A stretch of 64,000 bases of DNA from Actinomycetota bacterium (GTDB taxonomy: Bacteria; Actinomycetota; Actinomycetes; Nanopelagicales; Nanopelagicaceae), in the NCBI GenBank assembly GCA_009700405.1, contig WLMD01000001.1, positions 1-64,000 on the forward strand. The letters are read 5' to 3'. The position numbers and the translations under genes were made by a program. The number at the start of each line of letters is the position of its first letter. Positions within the stretch are counted from its first letter, which is position 1. This document shows positions 39,817-49,119 of this stretch, piece by piece. The notes beneath the pieces are model-generated. The model did no database searches and had not been told where the DNA came from. It was given only the letters and a program-made list of their open reading frames with translations.

Positions 39817-40590
39817 ATGCGCAAGCCATTGATGGCAGGCAACTGGAAGATGAATCTCAACCATCTCGAAGCTATTGCAGTGACTCAAAAACTGGTCTAC
39901 AGCTTGAGCGACAAGGACTATGACGAAGTCGATATCGCTGTCATCCCTCCCTTTACTGATATTCGTTCTGTACAAACTCTTGTTGATGGAGATCGACTTC
40001 GTCTTCTTTATGGTGCCCAAGACTTATCACCTGAATCAAATGGTGCCTTTACTGGCGACATCTCAGGCTCCATGCTTTCAAAGTTAGGGTGCACATTTGT
40101 AGTTGTCGGGCATAGCGAGCGCCGAGCAATTCACAAGGAAGACGACGCCCTTGTTAATAGAAAAGTTAAAGCTGCCCTTGCTCATGACTTGATTCCGATT
40201 TTTTGTGTTGGTGAAGAGCTAGCAGTTCGTGAATCCGGTACTCACGTCTCTCATGTGATTCGCCAAGTACGAGCAGGCTTGGTTAACCTTTCCAAGCCGG
40301 ATTTGAAAAAGATTGTGATTGCCTATGAACCAGTATGGGCAATTGGGACGGGCAAGACAGCAACTCCTGAGGATGCACAAGAAGTGTGTGCAGCTATCCG
40401 CGGAGAGATTGAAGAGATTGGTTCGCCAGAGATTGCCCAATCCATGCGAATCCTCTATGGCGGCTCCGTAAAGTCTGCAAATATCGCCGAAATTATGAAG
40501 AAAGAGGATGTCGATGGCGCCCTTATCGGGGGAGCGAGCCTGGATCCGGAAGAATTGGCAAAAATCGCTAAGTTTCATCTAGCAGGCTGA
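39817..40590 (+). CDS. tpiA: Triosephosphate isomerase
   Basis: Interconverts dihydroxyacetone phosphate and glyceraldehyde-3-phosphate. In 257 residues the catalytic residues are visible: Asn/Lys in AGNWKMN, His in VVGHSERR, Glu in [12 protein letters not shown], and the phosphate loop YGGSV. AGGGGA sits upstream of the ATG. It completes the gap-pgk-tpiA glycolytic group. Confidence 0.97.
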   Translation: MRKPLMAGNWKMNLNHLEAIAVTQKLVYSLSDKDYDEVDIAVIPPFTDIRSVQTLVDGDRLRLLYGAQDLSPESNGAFTGDISGSMLSKLGCTFVVVGHSERRAIHKEDDALVNRKVKAALAHDLIPIFCVGEELAVRESGTHVSHVIRQVRAGLVNLSKPDLKKIVIAYEPVWAIGTGKTATPEDAQEVCAAIRGEIEEIGSPEIAQSMRILYGGSVKSANIAEIMKKEDVDGALIGGASLDPEELAKIAKFHLAG

Positions 40591-40649
40591 TTTACAGTAT
40601 CCTTTGCCCCGAACGCGGGTCACCTGAGAAAGAACTTTAGGAGTCGGTT

Positions 40650-40877
40650 ATGAAGCTAGGTCTATCGATCTTGTTGGTAGTCACAAGTGTTTTGATGATC
40701 ATGCTTGTCCTGTTACATAAGGGCAAGGGAAGCGGTCTTTCAGACTTATTTGGTGGCGGAATTTCCTCCAATTACGGTGGTTCCTCAGTCGTCGAGCGCA
40801 ACCTAGATCGCATCACAATCGTGGTTGGCGGTCTATGGTTCGCAGGAGTAGTTGCTCTGAGCCTGGTTCTTAAGTAG
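40650..40877 (+). CDS. secG: Protein translocase subunit SecG
   Basis: A 75-residue membrane protein with two helices (about 3-20 and 51-73) separated by a glycine-rich cytoplasmic loop (KGKGSGLSDLFGGG). SecG assists SecYE-A in protein export. TAGGAG precedes the ATG at normal spacing. The position after tpiA is typical of actinobacteria. Confidence 0.93.
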   Translation: MKLGLSILLVVTSVLMIMLVLLHKGKGSGLSDLFGGGISSNYGGSSVVERNLDRITIVVGGLWFAGVVALSLVLK

Positions 40878-40981
40878 TTCGCAGCAAAAGTTTCGTAGTT
40901 TTCTTACTCTCATATTTACAGCAGACATAGAAGCGCAATACAGAAGAGTTAGTTTAGGTAGCAATTACTGAAGGAGTAGTT

Positions 40982-41326
40982 ATGGCAGGCGGAAGCGCAA
41001 TTCGCGGAAGTCGTGTTGGTGCCGGCCCTATGGGCGAGGCCGAGCGCGGCGAATCAATCGGACGTTTTCAAGTTTCCTATTGGTGCTCGAATGGTCATGA
41101 GACGAAGCCTTCATTTGCTGAAGATGCAACGGTGATTATTCCTGCGGAATGGGATTGCCCACGATGTGGCTATCCAGCCGGTCGTGACAAAGCGAACCCT
41201 CCGAGCCCAATTAAGAACGAGCCATACAAGACCCACTTGGCATATGTAAAAGAGCGTCGTAGCGAGGCAGAAGGCTTTCAAATTTTAGAAGATGCTCTTG
41301 CCAAACTTCGCGGAGATGACGAGTAG
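40982..41326 (+). CDS. rbpA: RNA polymerase-binding protein RbpA
   Basis: RbpA is an actinobacterial transcription factor that holds sigma and stabilises open complexes. The 114-residue protein shows the N-terminal tail GGSAIRGSRVGAGPMG, a zinc-binding core with CSNGHE and CPRCGYPAG, the basic linker KTHLAYVKERRS and a C-terminal sigma-interacting helix LEDALAKLRG. AAGGAG lies upstream of the ATG. The gene converges on pgi 23 bases away. It is strong evidence for an actinobacterial host. Confidence 0.96.
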   Translation: MAGGSAIRGSRVGAGPMGEAERGESIGRFQVSYWCSNGHETKPSFAEDATVIIPAEWDCPRCGYPAGRDKANPPSPIKNEPYKTHLAYVKERRSEAEGFQILEDALAKLRGDDE

Positions 41327-41349
41327 TTCACGCAGTCATTTACTAGTAG

Positions 41350-42888
41350 CTAGACGATAGATCGTGATGCTGCCAAAATTTCGGCTACACCATCTGCGCG
41401 ATTAGTTATATGTAATCTCATCACGGTGAAACCTCTAGATTCAAGAGCCTGCGCATCTCCCAAGGCTTGAGCCATGATCAATGTGTGAAAAGAGAAATCT
41501 TTGCCTGGAATTGCAATGTCGTTCTCTGTCTCACCCGTAATTTGTAAGAAGATTCCGTTTTGCTGACCACCCTTATGGAATTGACCGGTGGAGTGAAGAA
41601 AACGTGGACCCCAACCAAATGTCACGGGTCTGCCGCTTTTATCTGCAAGGACTCGACGGATTTGAGCTAGCTGAGCATCTTTCAATCGATCGAGATAGGC
41701 CATCACCGAAATGTAGCCATCTGATGAGACCGAATCGATGATTGCCATCAACGTATCTTGTACGGTGGTTTCTTTGGAGAATATTTCTACGGAGCCATCG
41801 TGTGCATTGCATGTAAGCACAGGGAGTTTTCCAGACCACAGTTGTAGTAGCGCTGATGTTTGATTCTTTGCCTCTGTGACATTGGGTTGGTTATAAGGAT
41901 CGATGGCAAGTGCCACGCCGATAAGGGCAGTAGTCCATTCCCAAAAAATAAACTGGGCGCCAAGATCTCCCTCGACTACGAGGTCCGCATTTCCGTTGAA
42001 AGCAATTCGTAGAGCGTCACCGCTTACAGGCGCGTTTGATTCTTCTATGACAACAGGAAGTCGTCCTACTTGATTTTTTCCCGTGGATTCGGCAACTAGT
42101 TGTTCGATCCAATCTGAAAGCCCTGGCATTCCTGATTGAGAATCACTGAAAGAGATGTACTGACCAGAACAATGGGCCATGAGATAGGCCGCACCTACTG
42201 CTGGAGAATGCTCACCCTTGAGTTGTTCAAGAGCGTCGTAGGCGCTATCCAATAGAACTGATACATCTATTCCAATTAATGCAGCTGGCACCAATCCAAA
42301 AGCGCTGAGTGCGCTGAATCGACCACCAACATGTGGATCTGCATTGATAACAATGAATTGACGAGATCGCGCATCAATGTCCAGGGGAGAACCAGGATCG
42401 GTAACAATCACCATATGTTCTTGTGGAACTAGTCCAAGTGCAAGCAAATGAGTTTCAAAGAGAGCGCGCGCAGATGCAGTTTCAATAGTCCCACCAGATT
42501 TAGAGCTCACGACAATCACTGTATGAGAAAAATCGCCGAGCAAAGCGTGGGATAAGTACGTTGGATCAGTGCTATCAAGAATAAATATTTCTTTGTTGTA
42601 AGTGGCGGCAATTACTTCAGGGGCAAGAGAGGACCCACCCATGCCGCAAAGAATTACTCTCGTGCAATGCCTATAGCGTGCACTCAGCGCATCCAATTCA
42701 GGTAATAGTTCCCGTGAGGTAGAGGGGAGGTCTATCCAGTTCAGGCGTATTTGCGCCTCTTGTTGGGCTTCAGGACCCCAGAGCGTTGCATCTTTGCGGC
42801 CCAATCGCTCGTTAGCTTGCACTAACTGTTGGTACCGCGAATCCATATGATCGATACGAGAAGTGATATCACCATGCATGGAAATCAT
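41350..42888 (-). CDS. pgi: Glucose-6-phosphate isomerase (actinobacterial type)
   Basis: Interconverts glucose-6-phosphate and fructose-6-phosphate. The 512-residue SIS-domain protein has VVSSKSGGTIETASA and GGRFSALSAFGLVPAALIG, as in the actinobacterial Pgi group found in tkt-tal clusters, and is somewhat shorter than E. coli Pgi (about 550). A later in-frame start is possible but the TAATG overlap with tal supports 42888. It is the last gene of the minus-strand ctaA-tkt-tal-pgi operon. Confidence 0.92.
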   Translation of the reverse strand: MISMHGDITSRIDHMDSRYQQLVQANERLGRKDATLWGPEAQQEAQIRLNWIDLPSTSRELLPELDALSARYRHCTRVILCGMGGSSLAPEVIAATYNKEIFILDSTDPTYLSHALLGDFSHTVIVVSSKSGGTIETASARALFETHLLALGLVPQEHMVIVTDPGSPLDIDARSRQFIVINADPHVGGRFSALSAFGLVPAALIGIDVSVLLDSAYDALEQLKGEHSPAVGAAYLMAHCSGQYISFSDSQSGMPGLSDWIEQLVAESTGKNQVGRLPVVIEESNAPVSGDALRIAFNGNADLVVEGDLGAQFIFWEWTTALIGVALAIDPYNQPNVTEAKNQTSALLQLWSGKLPVLTCNAHDGSVEIFSKETTVQDTLMAIIDSVSSDGYISVMAYLDRLKDAQLAQIRRVLADKSGRPVTFGWGPRFLHSTGQFHKGGQQNGIFLQITGETENDIAIPGKDFSFHTLIMAQALGDAQALESRGFTVMRLHITNRADGVAEILAASRSIV

Positions 42889-43976
42889 TACGATGCGGCC
42901 TTTTCAACGTTGGCTAGAAGTTCGTTCCATGCTTGCTCAAATTTCAGTACACCATCTACTTCAAGTTCATGCGTGATGACAGGCAATGAGATTCCCAACT
43001 TGCTTAAGGATGCAATCGTTTCGGCCGCCTCGGAATATCGAGTGGTGAGTTCGACAGGATGCAGAGAACCATGGTCAACGAGTGCATCCAAAGTTGCCTG
43101 GGGCATCGTGTTAACAGTATTAGGGGCAACTAATTCCACTACATACCGAGTGTCCAAATAATCAGGATCCTTTACTCCCGTTGAGGCCCAGAGCAACCTT
43201 TGCATGCGAGCGCCTTGGGACTGAAGTTCGCGCCAGCGTTGTGAATCTAATTTTCCTTCATAAAGTTCATAGGCAAGTACTGCGTTAGCGATTGCGGCTT
43301 TGCCCAATAGATTCTTCGCAGTGGGGGATTCATGGCTTTTAATAAGAGCATCAATTGCAGTGTCAATACGACTTACGAAAAGCGAAGCGACCGAGGTCAC
43401 GTTCGCAATCTCTTTGCCCGCGGCTAAACGAGCTTCAAGTCCAGCCATGAAAGCATCAACGACCTGGCCATAGCGCTCGGCTGAAAAGATTAGCGTCACA
43501 TTTACGCTGACACCTTCAGCAATCAGGGCGGTAATTGCGGGCAATCCTTCAAGTGTCGCAGGGACTTTGATCATTACATTGGGGCGATCAACTATCTTCC
43601 AGAGTTCTAACCCTTCAGCGACTGTCACCTGAGTTTGGTGTGCTGATCTTGGATCAACTTCTATTGAGACTCGGCCATCAATTCCTTGAGATTGAGTGTA
43701 AATTGGCAAGAAAAGATCGCATGCCTGTCGAACATCATCAGTCGTTAACTTCTTAACTATTTCCTCAGAGGATTGCCCGCGCATTGAAGCGATGTCTGCA
43801 GAGTATTCACTTCCCTTTGAGATGGCGGCATTGAAAATACTGGGGTTGGTAGTTACTCCAACCACGCCACAGAGCGCGATTCGTTGAGGGAGAGAGTGCG
43901 AATCAGTACCAGAAATCTTGCTCCGAGAAAGATCATCGAGCCAGATAGATGTACCGCCACTGGCAATGTCAATCAC
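42888..43976 (-). CDS. tal: Transaldolase (actinobacterial type)
   Basis: Transfers a three-carbon unit between sugar phosphates in the non-oxidative pentose phosphate pathway. The 362-residue protein has TNPSIFNAAISKG near the start, the Schiff-base lysine in NVMIKVPATLEGLPA and VNVTLIFSAERY. It overlaps tkt upstream (ATGA) and pgi downstream (TAATG). In many actinobacteria zwf and opcA follow tal; here they do not. Confidence 0.95.
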   Translation of the reverse strand: MIDIASGGTSIWLDDLSRSKISGTDSHSLPQRIALCGVVGVTTNPSIFNAAISKGSEYSADIASMRGQSSEEIVKKLTTDDVRQACDLFLPIYTQSQGIDGRVSIEVDPRSAHQTQVTVAEGLELWKIVDRPNVMIKVPATLEGLPAITALIAEGVSVNVTLIFSAERYGQVVDAFMAGLEARLAAGKEIANVTSVASLFVSRIDTAIDALIKSHESPTAKNLLGKAAIANAVLAYELYEGKLDSQRWRELQSQGARMQRLLWASTGVKDPDYLDTRYVVELVAPNTVNTMPQATLDALVDHGSLHPVELTTRYSEAAETIASLSKLGISLPVITHELEVDGVLKFEQAWNELLANVEKAAS

Positions 43977-46027
43977 GACAGGAGTCGCTTAACTTCCGAA
44001 ACAATTGCTTGGGCAGTGAATCCGAACTCCTTAAACAACACTGACGCGGAGGCGGAGGCGCCGAAATGCTCAATTGAAATTGATGAACCTTTATCTCCGA
44101 CGAGGTCCCTCCAACCCATAGCAATTCCCGCTTCAATACTTACACGAGTAGGGACCGAGGCTGGAATTACAGTTTCGCGATAATCTGGAGATTGTTCTGC
44201 GAACCACTCAAGACAAGGCGCGCTAACTACGCGAGTTGGAACTCCTTCTGCTTCTAATATCTCTTGAGCGCTCATCGCTAATGAAACTTCAGACCCGGTA
44301 GCAATGAGAATTGCCGAGGGCTTACTGCTTGCTTCTTTGAGAATGTAGGCACCTTTAGCAACGCCTTCTGCGCTAGAAGCGATAGTGCGATCAAAGACAG
44401 GCAAGTTTTGCCGTGAAAGCAAAATTGCAGAAGGAAGATCGCGAAGAAGAATTTCACGCCAAGCGATTGCAACTTCATTTGCATCGGCAGGACGGATGAC
44501 TGCAAGTCCAGGAATGGCACGAAGCGCTGCTATGTGTTCAACTGGTTGATGAGTAGGACCATCCTCGCCAAGCCCGATGGAATCATGACTCCACACAAAA
44601 GTCACGCCAAGTTTCATGAGAGAGGCAAGACGTGCTGATGGGCGCATGTAATCGCTGAAGACTAAGAAAGTACCTGCGAAAGTTCTTGTTAGGCCGTGCA
44701 ATGTAATTCCGTTAAGGATAGATCCCATTGCATGTTCACGGATTCCAAAGTGAACAATCCGGCCGTAAGGATTGGCATTAACCATTTCGCTAGAAGCGGG
44801 CAAGAACGATCCGCCGCCTTCGATAGTCGTGTTATTGCTTTCGGCTAGGTCTGCAGAGCCACCCCAAAATTCTGGAAGGATTTCAGAGATCTTCATGATG
44901 ACATCGCCTGAGGCTTTGCGCGTGGAAACATCTTTACCAGCGGGGAATTCTGGAATCGATTCTTGCCATCCTTGGGGAAGTGATCTATCGCGTAGACGGG
45001 CAAGAAGTTGTGCTCGATCTGGATTGGTGCGCTCCCATTGAGCAAATGATTCATTCCATTGAACGCGTCCAGCAGCGCCGCGAACTTTTACTTGACGTAC
45101 ATGCTGTAAAACTTCCTCTGGCATTGCAAAATGTTCTTCAGGGTTAAGTCCTAAAACTTTCTTGGTTTCGGCAATCTCTTTCTCGCCTAGCGCCGATCCG
45201 TGTGACTTGGAAGTTCCCTTTGCTGTTGGTGCGGGCCATGCAATAACAGTCTTCAATCTAATGAGAGTTGGTTTAAGCATCTGGGAATTAGCTTGAATGA
45301 TTGCTTTTTCAAGGTTGGCACGATCAACATTTCCATCTGGCAGAGTGGAGACTTCTAGAACTTCCCATCCATATGCCCGATAGCGTCCAGAAACATCTTC
45401 GGTAAAAGCTGCGTGCGTGTCACCTTCAATGGATATGCGGTTATCGTCGTAAATCATGTTGAGAAGACCTAATTGTTGAGTGCCCGCTAGAGAGGACGCT
45501 TCAGCACTTACACCTTCTTGAAGATCACCATCGGAGCAAATAACCCAAATGCGGTGATCAAAAATACTCTGACCCAATGCAGCATCAGGATCGAGAAGTC
45601 CTTTTTCGTAGCGTGCAGCCATTGCCATACCGACTGCATTGGCAACACCTGCACCCAGTGGGCCAGTTGTTGTCTCTACTCCTGCGGTGTGACCATACTC
45701 GGGATGTCCCGGAGTTAGCGCACCCCATGTGCGAAATTCCTGCAAATCTGAAAGTTCAACACCATAGCCACTAAAGAAAAGTTGAGTGTATAAAGTCATT
45801 GAAGAATGGCCGCACGAAAGTATGAAGCGATCTCGACCAAGCCATTGCGGGTCTGATGGGTCATGAACGAGATGGCGCTGAAAGAGTGAGTATGCAACTG
45901 GCGCTAAGGACATTGCTGTGCCGGGATGTCCGTTTCCAACTTTCTGGACAGCATCCATGGCGAGTGCGCGCGCATAGGCAACTGCGCGATCATCTAATTC
46001 GCTCCAGGCTGGAAGTGAACGTGTCAT
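43973..46027 (-). CDS. tkt: Transketolase
   Basis: Thiamine diphosphate enzyme moving two-carbon units between sugar phosphates. In 684 residues: VQKVGNGHPGTAMSLAP near the N-terminus, the TPP-binding GDGDLQEGVSAEAS, SHDSIGLGEDGPTHQPVEH and FGASASASVLFKEFG at the C-terminus. I start it at the ATG at 46027, which overlaps the ctaA stop (ATGA) and yields MTRSLPAWSELD; an earlier in-frame ATG at 46078 lies within ctaA and adds unrelated residues. Confidence 0.96.
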   Translation of the reverse strand: MTRSLPAWSELDDRAVAYARALAMDAVQKVGNGHPGTAMSLAPVAYSLFQRHLVHDPSDPQWLGRDRFILSCGHSSMTLYTQLFFSGYGVELSDLQEFRTWGALTPGHPEYGHTAGVETTTGPLGAGVANAVGMAMAARYEKGLLDPDAALGQSIFDHRIWVICSDGDLQEGVSAEASSLAGTQQLGLLNMIYDDNRISIEGDTHAAFTEDVSGRYRAYGWEVLEVSTLPDGNVDRANLEKAIIQANSQMLKPTLIRLKTVIAWPAPTAKGTSKSHGSALGEKEIAETKKVLGLNPEEHFAMPEEVLQHVRQVKVRGAAGRVQWNESFAQWERTNPDRAQLLARLRDRSLPQGWQESIPEFPAGKDVSTRKASGDVIMKISEILPEFWGGSADLAESNNTTIEGGGSFLPASSEMVNANPYGRIVHFGIREHAMGSILNGITLHGLTRTFAGTFLVFSDYMRPSARLASLMKLGVTFVWSHDSIGLGEDGPTHQPVEHIAALRAIPGLAVIRPADANEVAIAWREILLRDLPSAILLSRQNLPVFDRTIASSAEGVAKGAYILKEASSKPSAILIATGSEVSLAMSAQEILEAEGVPTRVVSAPCLEWFAEQSPDYRETVIPASVPTRVSIEAGIAMGWRDLVGDKGSSISIEHFGASASASVLFKEFGFTAQAIVSEVKRLLS

Positions 46028-46896
46028 CGCAATTTTCCGATCTGAGCAGCTAGGTGGATGCGCCAGGCGCTGATCCATACGAGGGTGACTCCAAGTAAAT
46101 GCATGCCAACAAGTAATTCGGGAAGACCTTGGTAGTACTGCGCAAAACCAATCGCGCCTTGCGCTAGCGCTGCCACGATAAATATCTTTATGCGTTTTCT
46201 CAGAAGAGAGTCATTACATGAGAAGAAGAGTGCGACTGTTACAACCATTAAAGCAATAACCAGCCCTGCATGTAACCATGCGACGCGATCGATACTTATG
46301 TTAAACCGTGGAGCGGAGATGTCACCAGCGTTAGGACCGCTTCCGGTAACAACTGTTCCTACGATTATTACTAGGGCGCTTAAAATGATATGAATTCGGG
46401 CTAAGAGGAAATTCTTCATCTCGATGGCGCGAGAAGTTACAGCGTTGATGTGCCTGCGTTCAAAAAGCGTAGTTCCCGCTGCTATGAGTGCAATGGAAAG
46501 AAGGAAGTGTCCTGCTACAGGAATTGGATTGAGATGAGTAAGAACTGTAATTCCACCCAGGGGTATTTGAGCGATGATTCCAAGAAGCTGCCAGATTCCC
46601 AAAGTTCTAATATCTTTGCGTTTCAATCGTACGATTGCCACGATAACTGCAATTGATGCAGCGATCAGTGCGAAAGTGAGAAGTCGATTACCAAATTCAA
46701 TCCATGAATGGAAAACACCTTGAGCCTGATGAGGTACGGGGGCAATTGATCCATGCGTACATTCTGGCCACGTTGGACATCCCAATCCTGAGCCAGTGAG
46801 GCGAACCGCGCCGCCAGTGACGACAATCCCTGCCTGAAGAACAAGGAGTAGTCCGATAAGTGGGGATAGTGCGCGCTCAAGTCGGCTTCTCATCAT
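46024..46896 (-). CDS. ctaA: Haem A synthase (COX15/CtaA)
   Basis: Converts haem O to haem A for cytochrome aa3 oxidase. The 290-residue protein has about eight membrane helices, the first with VTGGAVRLTGSGLGCPTWPEC (haem-pocket region, quoted in part as RLTGSGLGCPTWPEC), and conserved His in EFGNRLLTF and FLLSIALIAAG. The start is the ATG at 46896 (or 46893) because a TAGGCT hexamer lies 7 bases upstream; a longer frame runs into sufR on the other strand and is rejected. No ctaB (haem O synthase) lies next to it, although ctaA and ctaB often flank tkt. Confidence 0.93.
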   Translation of the reverse strand: MMRSRLERALSPLIGLLLVLQAGIVVTGGAVRLTGSGLGCPTWPECTHGSIAPVPHQAQGVFHSWIEFGNRLLTFALIAASIAVIVAIVRLKRKDIRTLGIWQLLGIIAQIPLGGITVLTHLNPIPVAGHFLLSIALIAAGTTLFERRHINAVTSRAIEMKNFLLARIHIILSALVIIVGTVVTGSGPNAGDISAPRFNISIDRVAWLHAGLVIALMVVTVALFFSCNDSLLRKRIKIFIVAALAQGAIGFAQYYQGLPELLVGMHLLGVTLVWISAWRIHLAAQIGKLR

Positions 46897-46903
46897 GACC
46901 CGT

Positions 46904-46909
46904 AGCCTA
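46904..46909 (-). promoter_or_regulatory. -10 hexamer TAGGCT, leaderless promoter of ctaA-tkt-tal-pgi
   Basis: On the minus strand TAGGCT ends 7 bases before the ATG at 46896. It would drive the four-gene operon as a leaderless transcript and faces the sufR region. Confidence 0.5.
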
Positions 46910-47014
46910 GGTCGTAGGCGCTGAATATGGGGCGATGGCAGGGCTTGTCGAGGTGTGGCACGGCGCACCCGTCTCCAACTGGCGCTAAGAGGCGAATTAC
47001 GACACACTTCTGTT

Positions 47015-47710
47015 GTGAAAAAGAGTGCAGCCTCCGGAGGTCCTTTAGGGGATGATCCCCGCACCCGGGACCTGGTAGCTCGCTCAATTCTGGAGAATGG
47101 GCCAACTACGGCGGTCGTGCTTGCGGCAAATCTGGGATTAACGCCAGCAGGCATTCGTCGTCATTTAGATGCATTAGTTGCTGATGGAGCCCTTGAAGCT
47201 CGGGAGCCCCATTCGGCAATAAGCCGGGGTCGCGGACGACCTTCCAAAGTATTCGTGATGACCGATGGCGGACGAGAAAAATTTGAACATAGTTATGACG
47301 ACTTGGCAGTAGCCGCTCTTAAATTCCTAGCGTCGGCAATGGGGGATTCTGCACTTGCCGATTTTGCGAAATCTCGCGCGGATGAAATTGAGCGAATGCT
47401 TTTGCCCGTCATTTCTGGCTCACAAGAAGGTGCTCAAGTAGATGCGCTGGCGCGAGTTTTGACCGATGAAGGATATGCCGCAAATGTTCTCGCCCGTGAA
47501 AACGGAGATGAGCTTTGCCAACATCATTGTCCTATTGCACACGTAGCCGCACAATTTCCGCAGTTGTGTGAAGCCGAGACTGAAGCATTCTCTCGATTGC
47601 TTGGTACGCATGTTCAACGATTAGCAACCATCGCACATGGTGACGGCGTGTGCACAACTTACATTCCACGTATTTCTAAAACGCTCGTGTCATCAACCGG
47701 AGGGAAATAA
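47015..47710 (+). CDS. sufR: SufR Fe-S cluster-sensing transcriptional repressor
   Basis: SufR represses the suf operon when it holds an iron-sulfur cluster. The 231-residue protein has an N-terminal winged helix (about 20-85, [16 protein letters not shown]) and a cluster-binding C-terminal region with [18 protein letters not shown] and a further Cys in [10 protein letters not shown] start it at GTG 47015 (VKKSAASGG), which matches family length; an upstream ATG at 46955 would add 20 arginine-rich residues and overlap the ctaA promoter side. The stop overlaps sufB (TAATG). Confidence 0.92.
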   Translation: MKKSAASGGPLGDDPRTRDLVARSILENGPTTAVVLAANLGLTPAGIRRHLDALVADGALEAREPHSAISRGRGRPSKVFVMTDGGREKFEHSYDDLAVAALKFLASAMGDSALADFAKSRADEIERMLLPVISGSQEGAQVDALARVLTDEGYAANVLARENGDELCQHHCPIAHVAAQFPQLCEAETEAFSRLLGTHVQRLATIAHGDGVCTTYIPRISKTLVSSTGGK

Positions 47711-49119
47711 TGACAATCGCACATCCAGAACTAGAGGGATTAGGTAACTACGAATACGGTTGGTCTGATACCGACACAGCCGGCGCCAACTCTCGACGTG
47801 GACTCAACGAAGATGTTGTTCGCGACATATCGTCTAAGAAGTCTGAACCGCAATGGATGCTCGATCTTCGCCTTAAAGGTTTGGCGCTATTTGATAAGAA
47901 GCCAATGCCAACGTGGGGATCTGACCTATCTGGGATCTTCTTCGACACTATTAAATATTTCGTTCGCTCTACAGAGAAGCAAGCGACAACGTGGGAAGAA
48001 CTGCCTGAAGAGATTAAGAACACCTATGACCGCTTGGGTATACCTGAAGCAGAGAAACAGCGTTTAGTTTCTGGAGTTGCCGCGCAATACGAGTCAGAGG
48101 TTGTTTATCACTCTATTCGTGAAGATCTGGAGAAGCAGGGTGTAATTTTCCTTGACACCGATTCAGGCTTAAAACAACATCCTGAACTCTTTAAGGAATA
48201 TTTTGGATCGGTTATCCCTGTTGGAGATAACAAGTTCGCTGCACTCAATACTTCCGTCTGGTCTGGTGGCTCTTTCATCTATGTGCCTAAAGGTGTTCAT
48301 GTGGATATTCCACTGCAAGCCTATTTCCGTATCAACACGGAAAACATGGGCCAGTTTGAACGTACATTGATTATCGCTGATGAAGATTCATACATTCATT
48401 ATGTTGAAGGTTGCACCGCTCCAATTTACAAATCTGACTCTTTGCACTCTGCAGTTGTAGAAATTATTGTTAAAAAGGGTGCACGAGTTCGTTACACGAC
48501 CATTCAAAATTGGTCTAACAACGTTTATAACCTAGTAACTAAGCGCGCTACATGTGCCGAAGGTGCAACGATGGAATGGATTGACGGAAACATTGGTTCC
48601 AAAGTGACCATGAAGTATCCAGCAGTTTTCTTAATGGGACCTCACGCAAAGGGCGAGACACTTTCAATCGCTTTTGCAGGGGAGGGACAACATCAAGATG
48701 CAGGAGCAAAGATGGTTCACGCTGCTCCATATACATCTTCGACAATTATCTCAAAATCTGTTGCTCGAGGTGGAGGAAGAACTTCATATCGCGGCTTGGT
48801 CCAAATCCAGGAAGGTGCTCACCATTCAAAGAGCACCGTGAAATGTGATGCTCTTCTGGTCGATACGATTTCACGTTCGGATACATATCCTTATGTTGAT
48901 ATTCGCGAAGATGATGTGTCGATGGGTCACGAAGCTACGGTGTCAAAGATTAGCGATGATCAACTCTTCTATTTGATGTCACGCGGATTAAAAGAAGACG
49001 AAGCAATGGCAATGATCGTTCGAGGATTCATCGAACCTATCGCTCGCGAATTGCCGATGGAGTACGCACTCGAACTCAATCGCCTCATCGAACTCCAAAT
49101 GGAAGGTGCGGTTGGTTAA
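47710..49119 (+). CDS. sufB: Fe-S cluster scaffold SufB
   Basis: SufB is the scaffold on which SufBC2D assembles iron-sulfur clusters. At 469 residues it shows [35 protein letters not shown] and the beta-helix core with [15 protein letters not shown], ending in [13 protein letters not shown]. Cys in the VEGCTAP segment is the likely cluster/persulfide residue. Coupled to sufR (TAATG) and to sufD (TAATG). Confidence 0.97.
   Translation: MTIAHPELEGLGNYEYGWSDTDTAGANSRRGLNEDVVRDISSKKSEPQWMLDLRLKGLALFDKKPMPTWGSDLSGIFFDTIKYFVRSTEKQATTWEELPEEIKNTYDRLGIPEAEKQRLVSGVAAQYESEVVYHSIREDLEKQGVIFLDTDSGLKQHPELFKEYFGSVIPVGDNKFAALNTSVWSGGSFIYVPKGVHVDIPLQAYFRINTENMGQFERTLIIADEDSYIHYVEGCTAPIYKSDSLHSAVVEIIVKKGARVRYTTIQNWSNNVYNLVTKRATCAEGATMEWIDGNIGSKVTMKYPAVFLMGPHAKGETLSIAFAGEGQHQDAGAKMVHAAPYTSSTIISKSVARGGGRTSYRGLVQIQEGAHHSKSTVKCDALLVDTISRSDTYPYVDIREDDVSMGHEATVSKISDDQLFYLMSRGLKEDEAMAMIVRGFIEPIARELPMEYALELNRLIELQMEGAVG

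Noticed and set aside
46028..46078. Longer transketolase start
   Set aside because: The extra codons are antisense-phase sequence of the ctaA end; the family start matches 46027.
47003..47017. CACA-N7-TGTG palindrome at the sufR start as a SufR operator
   Set aside because: Only 4 bp per arm and located over the start codon; too weak to call.
46897..47154. N-terminal extension of ctaA on the minus strand
   Set aside because: It runs antisense through sufR, has an arginine-rich non-membrane sequence, and a -10 hexamer precedes the shorter start at 46896.
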